DNA of 9,063 nucleotides from assembly GCA_029931885.1 (NCBI GenBank), contig JAOZRJ010000045.1, positions 1-9,063 of the forward strand. The letters run 5' to 3'. This DNA is from Candidatus Omnitrophota bacterium. GTDB lineage: Bacteria > Omnitrophota > Koll11 > Zapsychrales > Aceulaceae. The notes beneath the pieces were generated by a model. It ran no database searches. It had not been told where the DNA came from and saw only the letters and a program-made list of their open reading frames with translations. The number at the start of each line of letters is the position of its first letter. Position 1 is the stretch's first letter. Shown here piece after piece: positions 4,358 through 9,063 of the stretch. The position numbers and the translations under genes are program-made.

Positions 4358-7270
4358 TTACTTCCTTTTCTGAGTCTTTGGGCAAATCTGATTATACGCA
4401 CAATAAGAACAAGCCATGTAATCCGGCTTGGCATCAAACAATCCTGCACGAATGCCTGCTGAGGCATCCTCAATACATTTTAGAATCTTATCGACATCTT
4501 TATTGGTTACCTCTGCTCGGCCAACCAGCCCTGTTTCTAAAAAATGAAGTTCTTTGAACTTAGGCAGTGTACCTGCCATTTTTTCATAGGCAAGACTATA
4601 GAGGCTGAGCTGCAAATTTGCTTTTGTTTTTTTATCAGCGTCCTCTTGCGTCTTAACTTCTGAAGACTTAAAATCAATGACTACCGCATCATTGTCAACA
4701 ACATCAACACGATCCCATCGACCGACAATCCGATTATTATTAAGAATAAATGAAAATTCTTTTTCAACAAAAGTCGGGATAACTTTTAATTTTTCCTGAT
4801 TCACAAAGAAATTCTTTAGTGCTGATCTTGCAGATTTTAAGCGCAGATCAATATGTTCTTGAGACAAAAATCCTTCTTTTTTGAAAGATTCCTCAAAAGC
4901 TCTAATTACGTCATCAGCCTTTACTGGCCTATTTCCAATTTTGCAAAGATGATAAAACTGAACTGCATCATGAAGCGCCTTACCGTAAGCCACAGTATGA
5001 TGCGTCATAATCGGAACACGCAAAACATGAACATATTTATATTTTAAGGGACAGGTGAGATAATCATCAATCTGATAATAGCTAAGGCTTAAAGTTTTAT
5101 CTTCCGGAATCTTATTGCTGGCAGGCGTTAAGGATCTTGCCTTAGGAGCGTTTCGCTCAATCGCCTGAAGAGCACTTGCCTTGATGAGGTCGGCTTCTCT
5201 TTTTTCGTTAACCGCCTCGCTGACAAAACGGCTGACCTTCCGCGCCTGTTTTGTTCCGTAATCAACGGCAGATGTTAAAAATAATTCGTCGCACGCCCTG
5301 GTCATTCCGACATAAAATAATCTTCTTTCTTCCTGAATATGAAAATCACCTAAAGGCAAAACATCTTTAATTAAAGAATCAGGAAGTTCAATCGGCTCGC
5401 TGCGTCTTGGCCACGGAAATTTTTTCTCGATCAAACTTACTATAAAAACAACCGGAAATTCCAACCCCTTTGCTTTATGAATCGTCATAACATTTACAGC
5501 CGGCGTATCAATACTGGCCTCGGCCACTGCAGGATCATCGCCGACGCTAATCATCATATCCAAATAGCTGATAAAATAGAGAACCCGATCTTCATTTGTG
5601 ACGTGTTCGAAATTTTTTACAATATCAAAAAACTTAGCAATGTTGCGCAATGATTCTTCATTTTCTGCTGTTTGCTCTTGCACAAGTTTGGAAATAAAAC
5701 CTGTTTCTGTTAAAAAGGAATATAACAATATCCCTGTCGGCCTGTCACGCGAAAGCTCTATAAATTTTTCAATATCATTTATAAGTTTATCTTTTGCCTG
5801 AACGAATTTTTCCGACAAATCATTAAGCTCATCAAACTCTTCAATTCTCTTTAAAAGAAAAAACAAATCCCATTGTTTTCGTCTTGCAATATGCATTACC
5901 CTTGTTAAATCAACGCTGGGCACTTGATAAATATCTGATGTCGCCAAATAAAAGAAACTTAAAGAATCCGACGGGTTTGCAAGAACGCGCAAAAAAGCAA
6001 TACACAGCCGTATTTCGGCTTGCGCGTACAAGCCCTGATTTCCGCTAAACTGCCATGGAATCCCTCTCATGTTAAGAGCACGAATAAAAGGATCTGCACT
6101 CGAATTTGACCTAACCAGAATTGCAAAATCTTGATATTTGTAACGTTTTTCATCAAAATTTTCCTGAATGTAATCCGCGACCATATCGGCCTCTGAGGAA
6201 AGCGTATCAAAATGCATATGCTCAGGAACTTTTCCTTTTTGATTTTGTGCAACTAGCTTTTTGCTAATGCCTGCCTGAATCTCGAAACGATCCGGATTAT
6301 TATTTTGGATTAATTGATATGCAGAATCTAAAATAACTTGTGTGGAGCGATAATTTTGCGTTAACGAAATCTTTTCACTGCCTGGAAAAACTTTCATAAA
6401 ATTCATAATATTGCTAACAGCCGCACCACGCCATTTGTAAATCGATTGATCATCATCTGCCACGACAGTTAAATTTTTGTGTTTCGCAGCCAAAAGTTTT
6501 ACCAGCTCAAACTGCGCATAATTTGTATCCTGAAACTCATCGACTAAAATATAACGAAATCGATTCTGATATTCCTTTAAAATTCTTGGATGATCTCTCA
6601 GCAATCTTAGTGCTAAATAAAACTGATTAGCAAAATCAATCTTGCCTTCTTTTAAAAGAAGGTTTTGATACTGCTCATAGCACTTGGCCAATTCCATTTG
6701 GCGTGCTGCTTCTTCTTTTAACGCGGCATCACTTGGATTCTCGGCAGAATCTTTCTTTAACTTTTGGGCGTACTCAAGATATTCTTCAACGGAAACATCT
6801 TCATCGCGTGCACGCGAAAAAAGACCGATCATTGCATCAACAAATTTTGACGGGTTGCCAAGTGGACGAAAATGTTTTAATTCAAATTTAAAAAGATTTT
6901 CCCGGAAAAAGACAACCGCCTGAGGCCGGGTTAAAACCTTAAAGTCAGGATCTAATCCCAACTCAAGAGCATTTTCCCTTAGCATCCGATCGCCAAATGA
7001 ATGAAACGTTGAAATCCAAGTGTCGGTAAAACCGTACGGCACAAGAACATCAACCTTCTCTTGCATCTGATAAGCAGCTTTATCTGTAAATGTTAACGCG
7101 AGAATCTCGCTGGGTTTGATTTCTTTTTGAACAATAAGGTGGGCGATACGCTGCGTGATAACAGTTGTTTTTCCTGTCCCTGCACCAGCGATAATCAGCA
7201 AAGGTCCTGTATCGTGCAGGACAGATTTCTTCTGTTCGGGATTTAAACTTTCGAAAGCTTCATCTGGCAT
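4358..7270 (-). CDS. UvrD/PcrA-type superfamily 1 helicase fused to a RecB/AddB-like Fe-S nuclease
   Basis: A 970-residue DNA helicase-nuclease. The motor has Q-motif LNPEQ (9-13), Walker A GAGTGKT (29-35), motif Ia LALTFTDKAA (57-66), Walker B VDEFQDT (243-249), motif III DDDQSIYKWRG (272-282), motif IV QNYRST (305-310), motif V VMTIHKAKGLEF (594-605) and motif VI RRLFYVGMTRA (649-659). The C-terminal third (about 725-970) is a PD-(D/E)XK nuclease: H767 in YGKALHD, D853 in GRWDRVD, D866 and K868 in VIDFKS, and Q887 in QLSLY. C740 together with C954, C957 and C963 (CSYCAYNQIC) form the four-cysteine Fe-S staple known from AddB and Cas4. All key residues are present, so it should unwind and cut DNA, as in end resection, repair or degradation of foreign DNA. 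No separate RecB/AddA partner is visible. The ATG lies 14 bases after the preceding peptide gene; its ribosome site is poor, so coupling is likely. Confidence 0.9.
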   Translation of the reverse strand: MPDEAFESLNPEQKKSVLHDTGPLLIIAGAGTGKTTVITQRIAHLIVQKEIKPSEILALTFTDKAAYQMQEKVDVLVPYGFTDTWISTFHSFGDRMLRENALELGLDPDFKVLTRPQAVVFFRENLFKFELKHFRPLGNPSKFVDAMIGLFSRARDEDVSVEEYLEYAQKLKKDSAENPSDAALKEEAARQMELAKCYEQYQNLLLKEGKIDFANQFYLALRLLRDHPRILKEYQNRFRYILVDEFQDTNYAQFELVKLLAAKHKNLTVVADDDQSIYKWRGAAVSNIMNFMKVFPGSEKISLTQNYRSTQVILDSAYQLIQNNNPDRFEIQAGISKKLVAQNQKGKVPEHMHFDTLSSEADMVADYIQENFDEKRYKYQDFAILVRSNSSADPFIRALNMRGIPWQFSGNQGLYAQAEIRLCIAFLRVLANPSDSLSFFYLATSDIYQVPSVDLTRVMHIARRKQWDLFFLLKRIEEFDELNDLSEKFVQAKDKLINDIEKFIELSRDRPTGILLYSFLTETGFISKLVQEQTAENEESLRNIAKFFDIVKNFEHVTNEDRVLYFISYLDMMISVGDDPAVAEASIDTPAVNVMTIHKAKGLEFPVVFIVSLIEKKFPWPRRSEPIELPDSLIKDVLPLGDFHIQEERRLFYVGMTRACDELFLTSAVDYGTKQARKVSRFVSEAVNEKREADLIKASALQAIERNAPKARSLTPASNKIPEDKTLSLSYYQIDDYLTCPLKYKYVHVLRVPIMTHHTVAYGKALHDAVQFYHLCKIGNRPVKADDVIRAFEESFKKEGFLSQEHIDLRLKSARSALKNFFVNQEKLKVIPTFVEKEFSFILNNNRIVGRWDRVDVVDNDAVVIDFKSSEVKTQEDADKKTKANLQLSLYSLAYEKMAGTLPKFKELHFLETGLVGRAEVTNKDVDKILKCIEDASAGIRAGLFDAKPDYMACSYCAYNQICPKTQKRK

Positions 7271-7284
7271 AAGAAAATATTTTG

Positions 7285-7476
7285 TTACCTTGGCAGCTTT
7301 GATGGTTTCTTAAATTTATTTAAAATTGAGCATTCATAATTACAGGCAATCTCCGGATATGATCCCTTAAAATCTGCAACACACTTCGCCATACACAATG
7401 TACGCATCAACATTAAAGAGGAAAAAGTAAGCAATAGGATGGCGAAAATTAAAACCCAAATAGTTTTTTTCTTCAT
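7285..7476 (-). CDS. Small secreted or membrane-anchored peptide with a twin CX3C motif
   Basis: A 63-residue protein. MKKK is followed by a hydrophobic stretch (6-24, IWVLIFAILLLTFSSLMLM) that can be an uncleaved signal anchor or a signal peptide. The remaining 38 residues carry exactly four cysteines: C28-x3-C32, twelve residues, C45-x3-C49. This twin CX3C spacing suits an alpha-helical hairpin held by two disulfides in the periplasm, or metal binding. The tail is basic (KFKKPSKLPR). I do not recognise the family. AAGGA with five bases of spacing precedes the ATG, and an extended -10 promoter lies upstream, so this is a real gene and the first of the helicase operon. Only 14 bases separate its stop from the helicase ATG. 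A role together with the helicase-nuclease is not established; it may simply share a promoter. Confidence 0.7.
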   Translation of the reverse strand: MKKKTIWVLIFAILLLTFSSLMLMRTLCMAKCVADFKGSYPEIACNYECSILNKFKKPSKLPR

Positions 7477-7538
7477 AATATTCCTTTTTGACAGGTGATT
7501 GTTAAGATCAATAAAATTCTTTTATGTTTGCGTAAGTC

Positions 7539-7547
7539 AGTATATCA
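7539..7547 (-). promoter_or_regulatory. Extended -10 promoter of the peptide/helicase operon
   Basis: On the minus strand TGATATACT contains an extended -10 element (TGn) plus TATACT, five of six matches to TATAAT. No good -35 box is found at 16 to 18 bases, which suits the extended -10 class. Transcription would start near 7532, with a leader of about 55 bases holding a small AT hairpin, ATAAAA/TTTTAT (7511-7516 with 7520-7525), and the AAGGA ribosome site. Confidence 0.5.
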
Positions 7548-7603
7548 AATATTTAAAACAACAAAATCTCTTTTTTTAAAAAAGACAGAAGCGCTAAGAA
7601 CTA

Positions 7604-9025
7604 CTACCTATAAATATCTTTTCTTGAAATAAGTTTATCTGTTATTCTCAGCCATTCTACAACAAGCTTTTTGTATTGCAACTTATGTAAAATCTCATTA
7701 AAACGATTATTATCAAGAACATTTACGGCAGAAATATAATCATTGAGTGTTACTCTACCGAAGGAATAATTTTCCGCTTCATCTTTCAACACAGCCTCTG
7801 CCAAATCTATTTTCTTTTTGGAAATGTCTAAAAGCCCTTGCTGATTATTAATCTGAACAGATAAATCTTTAATGTCTGTATAAAGTTTAAAATGCGTACC
7901 AATGTTAGACAGCTTTGTTTTCTCTAAAGAAAGCTTTGATGTCTCGTACTCTGCTCTATCGACTTGATGGCCAAAAGGCCACTCTAGCGACAGACCGGCA
8001 TAAGCCATACTGTCCTTATTTCTAATCTCCAGGTCCTTACCTTGCACACTATATCCTATTAATAAATCAATAGACGGCAGTAAATCATCAGCTTCTTGGT
8101 CAACCTCAAGCTTGCTTTTCTTTTCTAATAGATCAAGGGCTTCATAGGTTCGGCTATCCTGTCTAAAGGCCTCATAATCTTTATCAAAATCAACATAAAC
8201 CTCCGCGTAAAGATCAGGCTCTTTAGGCGCAAGCTCTTCGGCTCCGTCATATCGTATTGCTTTTTTAACAAAATTAAGTGTCTTGTCGTATACTTCTTCT
8301 AAGACAATAAGCTTCTCTTTTTTATCAAAAACTTGCAAATGCACTTTATTAACATCTATCGGAAGGGCTATGTCATTTTTTTGACGCTCCATAATATTAT
8401 CTAATAATTTTAGATCCTGCCGATACGATGAATTTCCTACTTTTAAATTCTCATAAGCTTCGTACCAATCATAATAACCTGCGATGATAGTAGCCAGATA
8501 ATCCTCATAAGCTTCGATAATCTGATATCTTGCAACATCAATCTCAACACCTATAATCTTATCTTTTAATCTGGTTGCTTTTCCAAATGCATTTTTAGCA
8601 ATTGGCTGGGATATCTCAGCGCTGAATTCAGATGAACTATCAGTTGAGGTGTAAGATGGAGCTACGCTATATTCTGCAGTAAGGCTTGTTCCTATTAAAG
8701 GAAAGAGCTTGCTCAAAGACAAAGAACCCTCGGGCTCCTCCCTTTTTTGGTCTAAAATAAAATCGTATTGACTTTTTACCTCAAAAACAAGATCTCCTGC
8801 GGGAAGCTTCAAAGCCTTTTGATAATTGAGAAACAGCTCATCAATAAGAATCTTCTCAAACTCGGTATCATGCTGTACAGCCAGCTCAATAAATTCCACA
8901 ATCGGTAAAATTATGGCCTTATCTTTAAGAACTATTTCTTTTTTCTCCTGGGCAATTATTATTTTTGAGAAAAAAAGCCCGATTGCCAACACAATAAACA
9001 TTATAAAAATTATTCTTTTTCTCAT
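7604..9025 (-). CDS. TolC-family outer-membrane channel protein
   Basis: A 473-residue exported protein. MRKR, a hydrophobic core and a likely cleavage after ...IIIA (about residue 25) form a Sec signal peptide. The mature part shows the two-fold repeat of TolC: each half has a beta segment (about 101-139 SLSLSK...SAEISQP and 317-351 PSIDLLIGYSV...SLEWPFG) and long heptad-rich helices (about 155-255 and 353-465). YSFGRVTLNDYISAVN (420-435) matches the usual late TolC repeat region. The family forms trimeric channels spanning the outer membrane and periplasm for efflux or type I secretion. No adaptor or pump gene is in the window, so the cargo is unknown. The ATG at 9025 is preferred over a TTG three codons upstream because it leaves a standard signal peptide; neither has a clear Shine-Dalgarno site. 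An in-frame TAA upstream shows that the start lies inside the window. The gene ends about 60 bases before the next operon's promoter. Confidence 0.8.
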   Translation of the reverse strand: MRKRIIFIMFIVLAIGLFFSKIIIAQEKKEIVLKDKAIILPIVEFIELAVQHDTEFEKILIDELFLNYQKALKLPAGDLVFEVKSQYDFILDQKREEPEGSLSLSKLFPLIGTSLTAEYSVAPSYTSTDSSSEFSAEISQPIAKNAFGKATRLKDKIIGVEIDVARYQIIEAYEDYLATIIAGYYDWYEAYENLKVGNSSYRQDLKLLDNIMERQKNDIALPIDVNKVHLQVFDKKEKLIVLEEVYDKTLNFVKKAIRYDGAEELAPKEPDLYAEVYVDFDKDYEAFRQDSRTYEALDLLEKKSKLEVDQEADDLLPSIDLLIGYSVQGKDLEIRNKDSMAYAGLSLEWPFGHQVDRAEYETSKLSLEKTKLSNIGTHFKLYTDIKDLSVQINNQQGLLDISKKKIDLAEAVLKDEAENYSFGRVTLNDYISAVNVLDNNRFNEILHKLQYKKLVVEWLRITDKLISRKDIYR

Positions 9026-9063
9026 ATATATCAAGCTTTCAATTTAAATTTATATTCAAAATC

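Noticed and set aside
4311..4385. Longer start for the four-helix protein, overlapping the helicase C-terminus
   Set aside because: It adds 25 polar residues, lacks a ribosome site, and skips the strong AAGGAG before the ATG at 4310.
7569..7585. TCTTTTTT/AAAAAAGA symmetry after the TolC gene as an intrinsic terminator
   Set aside because: The stem is pure A/T apart from one pair per arm and leaves no loop, so it would not form a stable terminator hairpin; no better one was found, and termination there is unresolved.
1..9063. The whole window as a mobile element
   Set aside because: No transposase, integrase, flanking terminal repeats or target duplications were found, and the genes are co-oriented with ordinary housekeeping-type neighbours.

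Overview
The window is AT-rich, densely coded bacterial DNA in which every supportable gene lies on the minus strand, so transcription runs from right to left. A TolC-family outer-membrane protein with a Sec signal peptide points to a cell with an outer membrane. Shine-Dalgarno sites (AAGGAG/GGAG), ATG/GTG/TTG starts and sigma70-like promoters are all conventional. The proteins look like those of uncultured Gram-negative lineages (Omnitrophota-like would fit), but no marker here fixes the phylum and that placement is a guess.

Right to left: (1) 9025-7604 encodes a TolC-family outer-membrane channel with no adaptor or pump partner visible. (2) 7476-2947 looks like one operon behind an extended -10 promoter near 7540. 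It encodes a 63-residue membrane-anchored or secreted peptide with a twin CX3C motif, a 970-residue UvrD-type helicase fused to a RecB/AddB-like Fe-S nuclease, a 117-residue four-helix membrane protein, and a two-domain protein joining a DUF1016/YhcG-type N-terminus to a staphylococcal-nuclease (SNase) domain with its active site intact. The last two overlap by 10 bases. (3) 2946-2807 is a short intergenic stretch holding two different repeat pairs, both with an 11-base period. (4) 2806-2570 encodes a small membrane protein with a TTG start, followed by an intrinsic terminator. (5) 2435-853 is a two-gene unit of an eight-cysteine YkgJ-like protein and an RsmB-type rRNA m5C methyltransferase, coupled through an ATGA overlap. 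Its promoter lies partly inside the preceding terminator and predicts an almost leaderless mRNA. (6) 833-747 holds two consecutive imperfect hairpins. (7) 656 to the left edge is the 5' part of a DRE-TIM aldolase gene of the HMGL/DmpG type, behind a near-consensus promoter.

The methyltransferase is probably housekeeping, and the aldolase, TolC and small membrane genes are accessory or envelope functions. The most distinctive part is the 7476-2947 block: two different nucleases, a helicase and two membrane or secreted proteins in one apparent operon. The strangest single sequence feature is a perfect 30-base palindrome with no spacer inside the DUF1016-SNase coding region (3635-3664). Whether the block is a functional defence or DNA-processing system cannot be settled from sequence alone. 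No gene-free stretch longer than 300 bases occurs. No tRNA, rRNA, CRISPR array, transposase or integrase was seen.
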